Shown piece by piece: positions 1 to 15,642 of a DNA stretch of 64,000 nt. Made by a program: the position numbers and the translations under genes. The notes below the pieces were generated by a model. That model was not told where the DNA came from. It did not search any database and was given only the letters and a program-made list of their open reading frames with translations. Numbering within the stretch: the first letter of the stretch is position 1; each line of letters begins with the position of its first letter. The stretch is taken from positions 44,035,283-44,099,282 of the forward strand of contig NC_133771.1 of NCBI RefSeq assembly GCF_003597395.2, in the 5' to 3' direction. Source of the DNA: Chelonoidis abingdonii. Its lineage: Eukaryota > Chordata > Testudines > Testudinidae.

Positions 1-487
1 TGAGACCTCCCTTCAATCCGACATCATTCTATTAATTTAATTAACTCTTTGTTTGCAGTTGTTTAACCAATTACACATCCACTTAATGGTAGTGCTGTTG
101 AGCCCACATTTCTCCAGCTTACTTATCAGATTGTCATAGGAGACTGTGTCAAAAGCCTTGCTGAATCCAGGCATATTATGCCCACTGCATTCCCCCTATT
201 CTCCAAATTAGTTACCGTCAAAAAAGAAAATCAAGTGTTTTTTTGGCATGATTTGTTTTCGGGACATCCATGCTGGCTTTTAATGATTATCCCCTTCCTC
301 CTCCAGATATTCACAAATTGAATGATTTATAAATTACACTAGTAGCTCCCCAGGTTCCAAAGTCAGGCTGATTGGTCTAGAGTTCCTTGGTTCCTCCTTT
401 TCCCCATTTTTAAAGATGGGCACTATGTTAACCCTTCTCTGGTCTTACAGAATTTCCCCTGTCACCCATGAGTTTGTCGGTATCACT
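1..487 (-). mobile_element. CR1 LINE fragment with reverse-transcriptase sequence
   Basis: Read on the minus strand, this stretch encodes part of a CR1-type reverse transcriptase. Around 126-175 it gives FSKAFDTVSYDNLISK, which is RT motif A with its catalytic Asp, followed by LEKCGLNSTTIKWM. Nearer 380-430 it gives IVPIFKNGEKEEPRNSRP, the usual upstream CR1 block. Stops and frame breaks occur between the blocks, so it is a dead copy. It continues past the left edge. Confidence 0.88.
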
Positions 488-509
488 GGCAGTGGCTCCG
501 AAGTTTCTT

Positions 510-552
510 TTATATATATATATATATATATACACATACACACACACATACA
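510..552. repeat. TA/CA microsatellite
   Basis: An uninterrupted TA run of about 22 bases at 511-532 passes into a CA-rich run. Confidence 0.9.
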
Positions 553-960
553 ATAATTTCTTCAGTTGATTCCAATAAGTGTCACCTAACTGCTGTTTCC
601 TGGAAAAAAATGTGAACTGGTCCTGTTTTGGTTGGTCATGCTCCCAGAGTGTCTGGAATACGTTTGAACAGGGCGGGAGTTTCTATACAAGAAAAGTGTC
701 AGACAATCTCCCAATCAGCAGTTGTTTTCATTCCTTCTGTCATCTGAGGTAAAACTGTATATGCAAGTGTGCATATGTCACATAAGATACCCTGAAGCCT
801 ACAGGTAGGTGCACTGGGTTGGGAACTTGGTGATAAACTCTTCTATTGTTTAGTTTTAATATTTCTATATTTTTCACAATCTTATTATTGATCAAGATCT
901 CATATCTCTACCCTAGGAGGCAGACAAGTACCATACCTTATTTTTTTAAAACTTGTGTAA

Positions 961-1670
961 CAGTGTAGTGGGTGGTTACCTGCTCCTGCCCTGAGGAATT
1001 TAAAAACAGCCCTGAGAGGGGACTGTGGCTGGAGAAAGCAGATCTAGAATCTGGGCTGATTGGGGAAGCAGTCACAGCTGAGCTACACCCTGATCAGGCC
1101 AGCTGGTCTGTATAAAGAGGCTGTGAGCCAGTACCCCAGTAATTCTCCCTCTGCCTGTAACAGGAGATGGGCCTGGCTGCAGGGAGCTAGAGACAGGGTA
1201 CCTGAGTGGAGCAGGGCTGGTGAAAGGCAGAGGAGCTGGGCAGCTCCAGCCTGGAAAGCCCCAGGCTGTGGCCTAGTATTGGGCTAACAGGTACTGTGGG
1301 TTGCAGAGGGCAGCCCAGGGGTAGGCCAAGGCAGCAGGTCCAAACCCAACCTTGCCAGTGTTGAGTAGGCTGATACTGCAGTCTGCCCCAGGGCGCAGCG
1401 GCTAAACAATGACTGGCAGTAGCCATATACTGAGGAAAAGTGGGGATACTGGGTTGGGGGTTTCCTAGGGAGGGGAGACCCTGAGAGCAAGGGGGTTACT
1501 GCCAGGGGTCAGCACCCCAGGTAAAAGGGGCACCAGGTCCAAGGAGGGTCATGGAGGCCAACAGCAAGTGGTAAGGCAGATCACCGGCCTGCAGAGGGCG
1601 CTCTGGGCTGGAAATTGAGCTAATTCCCTGAGAAACCAGCAGGAGCGCCGCAGGCGTGAGTCCTCATGCT
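961..1670 (+). repeat. LTR-like dispersed repeat, copy 1
   Basis: About 700 bases of GC-rich sequence closely similar to 57673-58825. Shared blocks include ctcctgccctga, gggctgattggg, the purine-rich tgggctggaa near the end, and a terminal gtgagtc. A TATA-like tataaaga at about 1111 fits an LTR promoter, as copy 2 has ttataaga in the same place. No TG...CA ends or target duplication could be fixed, so class is unsure. Short reading frames in it are not genes. Confidence 0.6.
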
Positions 1671-4378
1671 TATAAACAGATTTTAAAAATCTGTACAAAA
1701 TCACTTGAGGCAGAAGAAAGAATAGAATTTAGGGGCCAGATTCTGTGCTTTAAATTGTACTGGTCATGGAGCCTGAACTATAGTTTTTAGCCCTAGAGCA
1801 ACTCTTCACAGATTAAGATTGAGATACATTGGCAGGGCAGTGAGGGGGAGCCTTGCCCTGCAGTCATCAACACAGGAGTTTTTCTTCAGAGGATGACAAT
1901 TCAACATGAGCCCTAAATCCACACATTTTTTAAAGATGAAGTCTATGGTTATATGCAAATTATTCACAAACAAGTAAATTTGATAATAAATAATTTAATT
2001 AAAATATAACATATGGAGCCACATGAAAATTGGTAGTTACTGATCTCATATACTGCACCAGATATCAGAAATTCTACAAGCAGATCAATACTTCTATGTC
2101 CATCATTACCAGAAAATGAGCATGTCAGCAATTACCACCTGAATCTTTCCTAATAGAGACTAAATACCTCAGGGTCTTCCACATACACAAATTCAAAGGC
2201 CACATCTTCCTCAGCCACCTTATTTAGTGTGCAGCTTCCTCCAATATGAGACAGAGGGAATTATAAACAAGCAAAATATTCTGCTTATTCTAATTTGCTA
2301 GAATGGCCCCAAGTCCTCACCAGTATAGTTTTGTTATCTTGGAAACAGCTACACTGCTGATCCAGATTTAGATAGAGAGACAAACATGATTTATACAGTT
2401 ATACAATGAGGAAGCTTATGGATGACCAAAAAGAATGATTCTAAACCCACAGAGAAGGCATACAAGAAAGTCACAAATGGGTCTGACTATACCTGAAACC
2501 ACCTGTAAATAGCTCATTTAATACAAAACTTATGGGAGTAGGCCTTGTTTTCAATATAATGATCATATCAACGATCAATATGATCATAAAGATCAACCTA
2601 AATCAGTGATAGAAAATATGAATGTATGGTTCGTTTTAAGACAACAGCACAGGTCTTGTAAATGGTAACAAATGAGAATCCAGTGTAAAGGGGAAAAAAA
2701 GAGTTAGAAAGTTAAATTAGGAATATTAAAAACAGTGTTAAAATGAAACCACCAAAGATAGTAAGCATGCAAAATGATAATCTGACTTGTTAAAAATACA
2801 CTATAAATGTTTATGGTTAACATTTATCTCTTTTGTTGATTATTCAGTAAAGTGGATTGCAGAGGTCAGTAAAACCGAAAGAGTGCTTATGCCCTACTGA
2901 AAATCAACTCATATGAGATCAAGATGTCCTCAAGTTATGGAGTGGCTAAAGAAAAACAGTTATTTAGTGTGTGTGGGGGGAAGTATCTTCCCCCTCCCAA
3001 TATTCTCTGTCTTGCTAGGAAAGGGTTAATTGACAACCCGGTTTGTAATAGCTAGTTTAAATGTATTAAACCCCAGAGTAAAGGCCAGTTTTGTACACTG
3101 AACTCCATTTTCTGTCCTTTTATGCATGATTAAATGGCAATTAAGTTTTAATGAAAAGTGTTAGGCTGATTACAATTAACATAATCGCAGCAGTCAGTTC
3201 ATGTACTCATGTTCTACATGCTGTGCTGACCTGGCAAGACAATGGACCTTTAATAGAGTTAAATGTCTTGCAAGCTTCAGCCATTTACATTCTTCCATTT
3301 AAGGTATTTATACCTACATATAGAACGAAAGATGAAACACACACAGGTGTCACATTGTTTAAATCACTGCCTACCATAAATATATGCATTATTTGAAAAT
3401 CCTTGGGATATGAAAAACTCATCCCCCAAGCACTTATTAAAAACCATTCATTTTTTCCATGATTACCAGAAAATTGAAAGCAGCTGAAGACACATTTATA
3501 GATTTAGTTTGAGAGAAACAATATAAAGGCTCAATCCACCAAGATGCTGCAAAGTCTCATCCAGATCCAACAGAGCATCTGAGCACATGCTAAACTTTGA
3601 AGTCAAGGAAGCCACTCACATACTTAAAGTTTAGCATGTATTCATTCAGTCTGAGAGATCAGGGCCACACTGCTCAGTACATTGCAGGACTGATTCCAAA
3701 TAAACTGAGCTCTTTTGGGGGCTGGTGGGGAGTGATATTTCATACGCACGCATGCACACACATACACAACTATGCACTTGACAAGGATCATAAACCAAAA
3801 ACTTTAAAGCATCAGTCATTTTTCCTTAACTTTAGCAGAGACTTCCAGTTCACCACTACTAACTTCAGTTAATTCCAGTGAGACATATACTGCAATTGCC
3901 AGCATAATCATCAAACAGATCCAAAAGAAAATTACACTAAGCTGCAGAAATCAGTTCTTGAATCCTAAAGCTCACCACGGTAACTGCTGAAGGTCAAATA
4001 CTTGATATTAGTACTTTTCTAGAAAGTTGAACAGCTTAAATACTTCCTTCCTTCATAACATTTATTGCTAAATCTGTATCTATACATTTCACACTCACTT
4101 TCACTTTATTATAGTATAGTACAAAGTGTGTTTATCTGTTCTAATATCTTAAAACAACTTCATTAAAATTTAACATTTTCAACCAGTAGGAATAGCAGCA
4201 CATTTTCTATAATTAACCATATAGGAAAGGAACACTCATCAAGCCCCTGCCATATCTTATCTATCCATATAAAGCTATGACAAACTGATCAGTCACAGGA
4301 AATTCATCTCAATCCTTTACCCACTTCATCTATATTGTATCTAGGTATTTCAGGGCTTAACAAACAGACAGTTCCTTA

Positions 4379-5306
4379 GGGACTCTCAACAAAATTTTTG
4401 GTGGCCTTAGAGTGTGGCCATCAACCCTTGCTGGGGGTTGCTGTGACAATATTTCCTAAAATACTTAATTAACTTTGAGAAAAACAAATAAATATGCATA
4501 TATGCATGTCCAAATCATTGTAATTTATTTATGTAGAGTTTTTTGCAGACTAAGTAATAAAAATAATGTACAGATGTCCCTATTCTTTACTGGACCTAAA
4601 CAGAATAGAAACACAAATAAGGTGCTCTGCATCTTTTCCTTTTTTTGTGGGATTTTTATTTTTATTAATTTTTTTTTAGACTTGCTAGCTAGTAAGTCTG
4701 CTACTGTGAAAAGTGATATTTTTATATTTGATAATATCACTTTCCACAGGAGATTTACTCATCCCCGGCAAACTAGGGAACAAATTAAATCCTAGATGTG
4801 GAGGTGGGTAAGGAGGCAGGAGGGCCAGGGCAATGGAGGACTAGATGTGGGGGTTGAGGAGGCAGTTGGGGTCAGAGTGATGGGGGGGTGAGTCTGGGGC
4901 TGGAGCCTGGGGTCCTGCTGCATGGCTGGGGGATGGAAGAGGCAGCAGGGCCCAAGGGCAACATGAGGAGAGGGGAGCCGGGGGTCGCAGTCCAAACCCC
5001 TGTGGCTGGGGGACAGAGCCTGCTGCCACATGGCCAGAGCCTGCTGTCCGTCGCCCCTAGGCTGAAGCCCAAAGCCCAATCCCCATCGACCACAGGAAGG
5101 TGGGGAACTCACACTGGTCACCTGCTCCTATAGTGTTTGTGGTTCCAGAAGGAGGCAGGGACCAACTCCTGCTGGCGACCCTGGGGTAGGGGTCACCTCT
5201 TCCCTTCCCCATTCCCCGCCCCCATCACTACCCAGGAGGCTGTGACCACAAGAAAAGCCCCTGAAAGCTGCATGTGGCCACAGTGGCCACATTTGAGAAA
5301 CGCTGC
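4379..5306. mobile_element. Probable non-autonomous hAT-like element
   Basis: The left end (ctctcaacaaaatttttggt) and the reverse complement of the right end (gcgtttctcaaatgtggcc) are imperfect inverted repeats of the fttctcaaa type seen in hAT-derived repeats. The interior changes abruptly from AT-rich (4440-4790) to GC-rich (4795-5270), unlike the flanking intron. Exact ends and an 8-bp duplication could not be settled. Confidence 0.4.
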
Positions 5307-5310
5307 CTTA

Positions 5311-5573
5311 GGGCATGTCTACATGAGACACTGAGGAAAGTTAAACCAAATTAACTGAAAGTGTGAATTTAAAGTTCATTAGTTAAAATGCATTAACCTC
5401 CTATTCACTTTAGCTTAACTGAAGTAAAGTTAAGCTAAGGGGAACTCAGTCCACTTTACTTCTGATCCAGAGTGTCTATGCAGGGACATTACATACTTTA
5501 AATAATGCAGTTTAAATTTACACCTTCAGTTAATTAAACTTAATTTTCCTGAGTGTCCCACATAGACATGCCC
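5311..5573. mobile_element. MITE with about 70-bp inverted repeats and TTA target duplication
   Basis: The left end gggcatgtctacatgagaca and the reverse complement of the right end gggcatgtctatgtgggaca match, and similarity continues for about 70 bases through the ttaactgaa block. TTA flanks both ends (5308-5310 and 5574-5576). A 3-bp TTA duplication and a gtctaca-type terminus point to the PIF/Harbinger superfamily. The element has no coding capacity. Confidence 0.82.
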
Positions 5574-6220
5574 TTAAATAAATTGCGTCCATACTATGTA
5601 TAGACATAATGGTTGGACTGAATAAAGACAGTAAGTTTTTCCCCCTTTGATGTACCTGAATTACTGGCATTTATGAGAGTTACGTGATATCACAGGAACA
5701 CTCTATTCATTCAATGTTCTAATACCGAGACCATCACTCTTATATCTAGATTTGCAGTTACTTCACAGCTGAAGACATAATTCCAAAATTATTCATGCCA
5801 AATGGTTTAAAATCAAACATTTTACAATATTTTTGTGTAGGTTTCTTTTACATTTTCACTGTTAAAATGCAATACATTACCTTAAAAACCATGTAAATAA
5901 AAAAGCACCTGAAATAAAAGTGTATGTGAGTGCCAGTTCATTTTTTAAGAAACAAAATTAGTTATTAGATAAAATAGGTCCAATATTTGAGGCTGCCATG
6001 GAAAATACATAGTGAGAGATTCAAAATAAAGACAAAAGGAACTGAGACTATAGATCCTAAAACCTCACCATGACCAATAACTGTATTTTGTGTAAATAAA
6101 AAAAAATGATTCTCTTTGGGAAAGACTAACAAGTCTACTATAAGAAAACAAAACAAAAACATATATTTGTGTACACAAGAATTATCACACTTGATTGTAT
6201 TTGAGATAATAGAGGATTCA

Positions 6221-6472
<252 letters not shown>

Positions 6473-6702
6473 TTAAGTTTATGAAATCTACCTTTATCAA
6501 TCAGGTTTTTAAGAGATCAGAACTACATGAACCAACATTTCTACTGCACATGTAAATAAAACTAAGGACATTAGCTGAATTAGTTAGGTGTTACATTAAA
6601 TTATGTCCAACTGCAGAAAATACTAGGAGGTAACATGCATATCACAAGACACCTGATCGATACTGTATTTGGGTTCCCAGGTGGGAAAAACCTATCTACT
6701 AT

Positions 6703-6726
6703 ATTTATTTATTTATTTATTTATTT
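6703..6726. repeat. TTTA microsatellite
   Basis: About six tandem TTTA units. Confidence 0.85.
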
Positions 6727-7611
6727 GAGGAAATATTTTACACAGTGATGTAAAAACAAACCAAAAGCTGAGCCTGCATAATATTTATTTGGATATTTTG
6801 TTAAATGTATTAGAATGGACACAGATATCTTAAAAGTGTTTAATTTATAATCATTTTATTTTTATTTCTACTTACATTAAGATAGATTGTGCTCACACTG
6901 GCAAGCACATACTCACGTGCATAGACTTTAACTGATCACCAATAAGGGCAAGAGGTTCAAAATCTATCCCACAAACTGCTAGCAATTTCCTTCCAGGAGA
7001 TGCTCAGCTCAGATGCAGCATCTGACTTTAATCTATTTAGCACATAAGCCTCTTGAGCTATGATTTTTGCTTCATACCTGTCTGTAGAATGTCTAGCAAT
7101 CTTTGATATATTCAAATTAAGAATTGTTCTATTGATTTGAATTGGCTTTGGATCAGGCCCTAAGAGGCTTTTCTGTTCTTGTGATGGAACAACAGCTGAG
7201 GAAAATGGCCTGACCATTCAGACTAACAGGATCCAGTCTTGAATGTCTCAGGATGGTAGACAGGGCATTCTCAAAGTGAATTTCACCACTTTGAAAATGG
7301 TTTAGTCTAGTAGTTCAAGAGATACCAAACTGGTTAAACTTTAGAGCACAGTGTCAGCCTCTCTCTCCTTCTCTCTTTTTTTCTCCCTCCCAAAGATTTT
7401 TATTTTTTGCTTTTGCTTCTTGAAAAAGAAAAAGCAAATATTGCAAATCTTTATTAATTTCTGCATCTGTCCCCTGAAAACTAAAGAAAAATAACTTTAT
7501 GCCACTTACTGAAATTTAGCACTGCTTTCTCTAGGAATAGTTTCACAAAACAATGAACTCCCTGAAAAATGCTCCTTTTCTACACTCCTACATCATGTCT
7601 TTTTTGTTAAT

Positions 7612-7720
7612 ATTATCCTTAGATTCAGCATTTAAGGCTAGAAGGAATCATTGCCTCATATAGCCTGACCTCCTGTATATCACAAGTCATTCAATTTCAC
7701 ACAGTTATCCTTGTATTGAG
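7612..7720 (-). mobile_element. CR1 3'-end fragment
   Basis: Contains agattcagcatttaaggc, agaaggaatcattg and cctgacctcctgtat. This is the same motif series as the CR1 tail at 7939, which identifies a minus-oriented CR1 3' end. Confidence 0.65.
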
Positions 7721-7938
7721 TCCAATGACTTGTGCTTGGCTAAAACAAGTAATAGTTTTTATTGTAAAATTCATTCTAATTGTACACAATTGAAGATTTT
7801 CAAAGAGGCTATTAAAGGCTTTAAAACCTTTTTTCCCTCTTAAAGAGGAAGTGCTATTTTTAGGAAATCTTATAGTACATATTTCATCACCATGACATTG
7901 GGTTTCAATCCATAAAAGAATTACGCCCATGCTTTTTC

Positions 7939-8690
7939 ACAGATTCATAGATTCTAAGGCCAGCAGGGACCATTGCAATTATCTAGTCTGACTTCCTATA
8001 TAGGCCTTAGAACTTCCCCACAGTAGTTTCTAGCAGGGCCGGCTCCAGGGTTTTTGCCACCCCAAGCAGCAAAAAGAAAAGAAAAAAAACCCCGCTATCG
8101 CGATCTGCGAGAGCTCTGCTGCCGCCGCTTCAGTCTTCGGCTGCAATTCAGCGGCTGGTCCTTCGCTCCGAAAGGGCGTGAGGGACCCGCTGCTGAATTG
8201 CTGCCGAAGACCCAGACATGCTGCCGCTCACTGTTGGCCGCCCCAAGCAGCTGCTTGCTGGGATGGTGCCTGGAGCCGGCCCTGGTTCCTAGAGCAATTG
8301 CCAGTAATGGAGAATCCACCATGACCCTTAAATTGTTCCAATAGGTAATTAATGTTAAAAAATATATGCTTTATTTCCAGTTTCAATTTGTCTAGCTTCA
8401 ACTTCAGGCCACTGGACCAGGCTATAACTTTCTCTGTCAGACAGAACCCATTATTAAATATTTGTTCTCCACATAGGTACCAATACACTGTAATCAAGAC
8501 ACCCCTTAATGTTGTTGTTAAACTAAAAAAGCGACTGAGCGCTGAGTCTGTCAGTATATGGCATGTTTTCCAAACCTTTAGTCATTCTTGTGGCTCTTCT
8601 CTGAGCTCTGTCCAATATATAAATATTCTTCTCAAATTGTGGACACCACAATTGGACACAGTATTTCAGCTGTGCTCACACAAGTGCTTA
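7939..8690 (-). mobile_element. CR1 3' region, split by a MITE
   Basis: The left end cagattcatagattctaag followed by agggaccattg is the reverse complement of a CR1 3' terminus. CR1 untranslated-region sequence continues after the MITE at 8034-8284, with gagaatccaccatgaccctt and tgtggctcttctctgagct. The two halves resume without loss once the MITE and one target duplication are removed. Confidence 0.7.
8034..8284. mobile_element. hAT-type MITE nested in CR1
   Basis: The 251-bp element has perfect 16-bp termini: cagggccggctccagg at the left and its exact reverse complement at the right. The flanks gtttctag (8026-8033) and gttcctag (8285-8292) are 8 bp long and differ at one base, the size of a hAT target duplication. 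The interior is GC- and CpG-rich and non-coding. It interrupts an older CR1. Confidence 0.88.
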
Positions 8691-9894
8691 ACTTTATGAA
8701 TACGAGTACAGTTAAGAATATGCGTAACGGTTTGCAGGAACTATGCCCCTCCCCCTGAAATGATTTTAGCTGTTTCTTTTTTTCACAAATACTCCTTTAA
8801 AATATTTTCTGTTTCTATTTTTGTTTGTACTGTTTGTTTTTAAGTACTTATCTATAAGATGGTTAGCCACTCAAGAGCAATTGTAGGTAAAATGGAAACA
8901 ATGCACAATTAAAGATATGCAAAGCATAGCCTTTAAAGATGCCTGTTAAAAATTTTTGTACCTTTATTATTTATTTTCAATTTAACACAAAATTATCATG
9001 AACTATTTAAAAATAACTTCAGGTTTGGATAACCTTTGTGTTTATTAGAGTTGATATTTAAACATGCAAGTGATGCAATTTCTTTACAGAATATGCAGTG
9101 CACCTAATTTCTGAAGCTATTCTGTTTAAAAGAAGAGGCCTCTTTGCTATAAAGTGCTCATACATTGCTATTCAAACATCACTTCTGGGAAATTAAAAAG
9201 AAGATATTCATGAAAGCTAAGGTTCTGCTACAGAGGAGGTCAATTTAAAACAAGTTTTCAACTGTAGCATGGCAGAGTGATGTTACAAAGTGGGCTAGGA
9301 CAACTGGACCTTCAATAGGGACATAGTTAATTCTTACTGGTAAGTTTGCCATAGTTATTTATTTGTTCTTTGTTTTCTGAGACTGGCTACCCACATCCTC
9401 TCTGACAGATAACTCTTATTGTCTTGTACTTCTAATGGGAGTGAGCAGACCGCAGTCACAAGGGAAACTAAAGTCCCTCTACCAAAAGGCAACTAGGTGC
9501 AGCATTATCTTAAATGCAAGACACTGGATCTCAAAATAGATGGATAGCAGTTAAGAAAAACAAAAACAAAACCCAGAATTATATGGAAGTTATGTTACAT
9601 GAACAGAGCCTTTCGGTTGTTTTCTGTTTTTATTTTCTCAATTCAGTGAGACTTTATTGACATGACAAGATTTCTGAGTGTTCCCAAAGTATCTGTCAGA
9701 GCTATTTGAAGTAGGAAAAGCTCCTGTACCTGTGCAAAAGCACATGACTGAAGGAAGCTTAGAGGAGTTCCAGTCCCCTCTTCAGCAAGAAGTTGTGTAA
9801 AACCCAGGAAGGTCTAATGACAAGACATTTTGAACCAGATTGTCTGAGAGAATAGTGCATTTTACTATAAATTAGAGAGAAAGGACTAACTACA

Positions 9895-10880
9895 CAGAAG
9901 ATTTAGGCAACTATCTGCCACTATAGGTGCTTAAGTCCAACATTTAGGTACCAAAAAGATTCTCATCCCCCCACTCCCCTGATCAGCTATCACCTAACCC
10001 TGTAGGCACCTAGACTCTCTAGGCACATGAGTTTCCATCATTAAAGTCTCCTAGGTGCTTACGTTTCTATCAGTGAGCATATTCACAGCTACCTCAATGT
10101 AGTTGCTGAGGCACCTATATCTGATGGTTAAGCCTCAGCAGGATCTTCAGATTAGGCACTGGACTTCCTATCTTTCCTTTGGGATCCAATCTGGTAAGTG
10201 TGCTCAGAGCACACCTAAACTCACAGAAGATGGCCAAGAGGGGGAGAGAAGGACAAATCCCTCAAACCCCCCCTCCCTTCAGGCAATTTGACAGCTACAT
10301 CAGGACTGGAGGGAAGTACCTATATCTGCCTGGGATTTTCAACTGTGTATCTTCTTCTGGAGTTAATCACATAAGCCATTTTTTTGCAAGAAACAGAGCA
10401 GGGGGTGAGGATGACCAGGGCTTTCCTTTATAACCATTAGCCCAGTGCTTAGGGTACAGTACTCACTAGGGATGTGGAAGACCGGATTCATTTCTCCCTT
10501 CTCGCAGATGTGCAGAAATTCAGTGATTAAAGAATGCTCCTGTGCACTAATCAGTGGGCTAAAGGTTATAATGGAGGGCATTCCTCCTCATCCCTGTTTC
10601 TTGTGGGGGGAAAAAAAAAGGCCTAAGCACAAAACAGCAGGAGAGGGTTCATGGTTGAGAATCCCAAGACACAGGCACCTCCCTCCAGCCCAGGCAACTG
10701 ACTCCCTAAGAGGGCCATACACTCTCCTTGATATTTTCTACTGGCTAGGGTAGGTCGCTGCCTCACTCTCCCTATGCACTGTACAGGAAGAGTAGGTGAC
10801 TAACTTGAGGCTGTGAATTTCACTGGGTGGGGAGCCCCTAAAAGTTAGGCATTGCAACACTGAGTTCTGATAGTCAGCTT
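9895..10880. repeat. Dispersed repeat with taggcacct-type motifs
   Basis: Repeated ttaggtacc, gtgcctaga and aggtgctta motifs and a closing aaaagttaggcattg resemble DNA-transposon relics common in sauropsid genomes. Similar motifs recur at 24975-25300 and 52930-53245. Ends and family are uncertain, and the composition is richer in GC than its surroundings. Confidence 0.35.
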
Positions 10881-11869
10881 GAATTTTATATTATTTATAT
10901 TTTCTTTCACACTACAATTAAGCGTGTGGATTACTAAACCTCTGGGCCCATTCTATGTTATATCAGTATTTTGCTGGTATAATGCCATTGAAATGAATAG
11001 TTATGCTGGCATCAGGCCCGTGATCTGCAAAATGAGATGTTTTCTAAGACGTCAGTGCTCTCCCAACACAAAAAGCATCCCTGGTATGTTTGACAACGTT
11101 CAATAAATAGCAACTACCTCATTTTGGAAGTTTTATTCTTTTGGATTAAGTAGCACTAAAACTATTAGAACAGAGCCTCCTCTAATCTGAATTTAAGTTA
11201 TGTCTCTTGATGTGCATGTACAACATCTTTTCCTAGTTTAAAGCTTATTCATGGATGAATTATTTTAATTTAAGAGGTAAAAGGCTTCTGATCTGTTGAA
11301 AAAAATAAATGAATACACTGTTTAACAACCATTTTCTTAAAAATAAGAGAGAGCCAATATTCTAAACAAGTCCAATTACTGTATATCTTGTAGGTGTGTT
11401 ATGTCCTCTACCACTTCATTCATTGGTGTACAAAACTGGTATTTCATTGGCCATCATTAAATACGTTAATATCACAAAGACCTCTAAAAAGATCATTAAT
11501 AAGACTATTTGCAAAGAACAGTGTGAATCTCATTGGTAGTGCTCTCGCATACTTTTTGCTCACCAGCTGTTATCTGTCTGAATATTCAATTTCTCAAAAA
11601 AGCATGAGTACAAGCTAAAATCTGCCATCTAAATATGGCCAACATTTGTGAGATTTTGTGTTCTATTTTACCCATTCCCTGGTAACTGCAGCAAACCTGC
11701 ACTGAGAACCTCTAAAAATCAGTACTCCTACCTCTGAATGAATAGCCATGTCAGTGAGCAGTATTAATTAGAGGCCATGAGCTGAGTACTGCCTCCTCCC
11801 TGATGGAACAGAAAAGTGAGGGAGGAATAAAAGCCTTCCAGTCCTTTCTGTACTTCAGCAATTCCCAGA

Positions 11870-12390
11870 TGTCCACTTCTTGAATCCCTCCATGAGCTTC
11901 CATTGTATTACTGCATAAAATTAAAGCTCCTCATTTTGTCTCTGCCTCCCATATCTGCCAGGGATGGTCTAGGTATTGTTAATCCTGCCTTAGCACAATG
12001 GGATGGATGAAAGGTCCTCTTGCAGTCCCTTTCAGACATACCTTTATATGATGCTATTGATCACTGCTCTGCAATTATTTCTCTCATGCCTTCTTCCATT
12101 CCCTACCTTCTTCTCCTCATAGATATTTTTTGCCTACATCCTACACATGGAGCAGTCTCCCTGTTCTTTATCCACTGCACATTCCCACTCCCCTTAAAAT
12201 TCCCATCTCTTCAGAAAGTCCTTCCTGTCATCATTAGTAAACCCCAGAGTCTCTTTTTCCTGCAACGCTATCTTGTCTTATTTTTATTTAGGGTCTTGGG
12301 GGCCAGGACAGGACTGTTATACTTGTTCTCTAAAGTGTCATGTACATTTGTAATGCTAATGGGTCAGGAATGCAAAATAAAAGCACCATA
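11870..12390 (+). mobile_element. Probable L2-like LINE 3' fragment
   Basis: Pyrimidine-rich sequence with tccatgagcttccattg, tcagaaagtccttcctgtc and a final gggggccaggacaggactg resembles the 3' region of L2-type LINEs. Weak, from motif memory only. Confidence 0.4.
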
Positions 12391-12847
12391 GACTTCTTTA
12401 GCTGGTGTTAATTGCCATATCCTCACTGAAGGCAAAGAGCCTATGACAATTAATTCCAGGTGAGAATCTGTCACCAGGTACCCATCAAGTTAGACCCAAA
12501 ATTCCATAGGCTCTGGTGTCCAAGCACTCTAGGCAGGGTACTAGGCATTCCACGCTAGCTTTAGCCAAACAAAACAAAATCGATTTTTATTGAGTATTCC
12601 ATATCACACAGGTTTTCATACTGAAGAGTAATGTTGAATGTAGCAATAGGGTATTAAATAAATACATTACAACAATTAAGGGAGAAATTTTTAAAGGCAC
12701 CAATGGCAAAGTGCCTAGAAAAAAATCATCTCTTTAAAGTTCAGTTAATTCATAACTGCTATCTTCTACCTCTGATCTTTGGGCAAACCTCCCATTGGTA
12801 TGGCAGTTACAGAGTGGACTGAGGTTAGCATGAAGATTTAAGAGTAT

Positions 12848-12962
12848 AATCTCAACTGGGAACTCTTTGAGGCAGGACTGTCCTTTTAACATGCTAGTAT
12901 AGTACCAATGGGAAACAGATCTCTGACAGGGATGCTTAACTGCTACTGCAATACAAATATCT
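12848..12962 (+). mobile_element. Probable L2-like LINE 3' tail
   Basis: Contains gggaactctttgaggcagga followed by ctgtccttttaaca and agtaccaatggg, the order found in L2/CR1-like 3' tails. The same pattern recurs at 21741-21852. Confidence 0.45.
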
Positions 12963-13242
12963 GTAATAATACCCTGGCCTAATTCAATTAAAAATTGAAT
13001 TTGGCCATCTACAAAGACTGAATTTGAAACCTGGTTTGCAAGTATTTATCACTTAAATGAAGTTAAAATATATTGAATATGCACATAACATAACACGTCT
13101 TTTCTAATTGTTCTGTGGCATGTAGTGCATTAATGGTAAAAGGTGCTCGACCATATATACAGAATGTAAAATAATGTAGAATGTAGTAGTCAGTTGCCAT
13201 AGAGTTTTATTTAGAAAATATAGACATTAACAATTCACATTA

Positions 13243-15642
<2,400 letters not shown>

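Noticed and set aside
1060..1490. Small open frames on both strands
   Set aside because: They lie in a GC-rich dispersed repeat also present at 57.7-58.8 kb, and show no protein family.
4792..5133. Overlapping frames up to 109 codons on both strands
   Set aside because: Proline/serine-rich translations of a GC-rich transposon interior; frames are open on both strands at once.
7020..7220. Possible extra exon (86-codon minus-strand frame)
   Set aside because: No CUB or Sushi signature, and the flanking exons already join in phase to make a continuous CUB domain.
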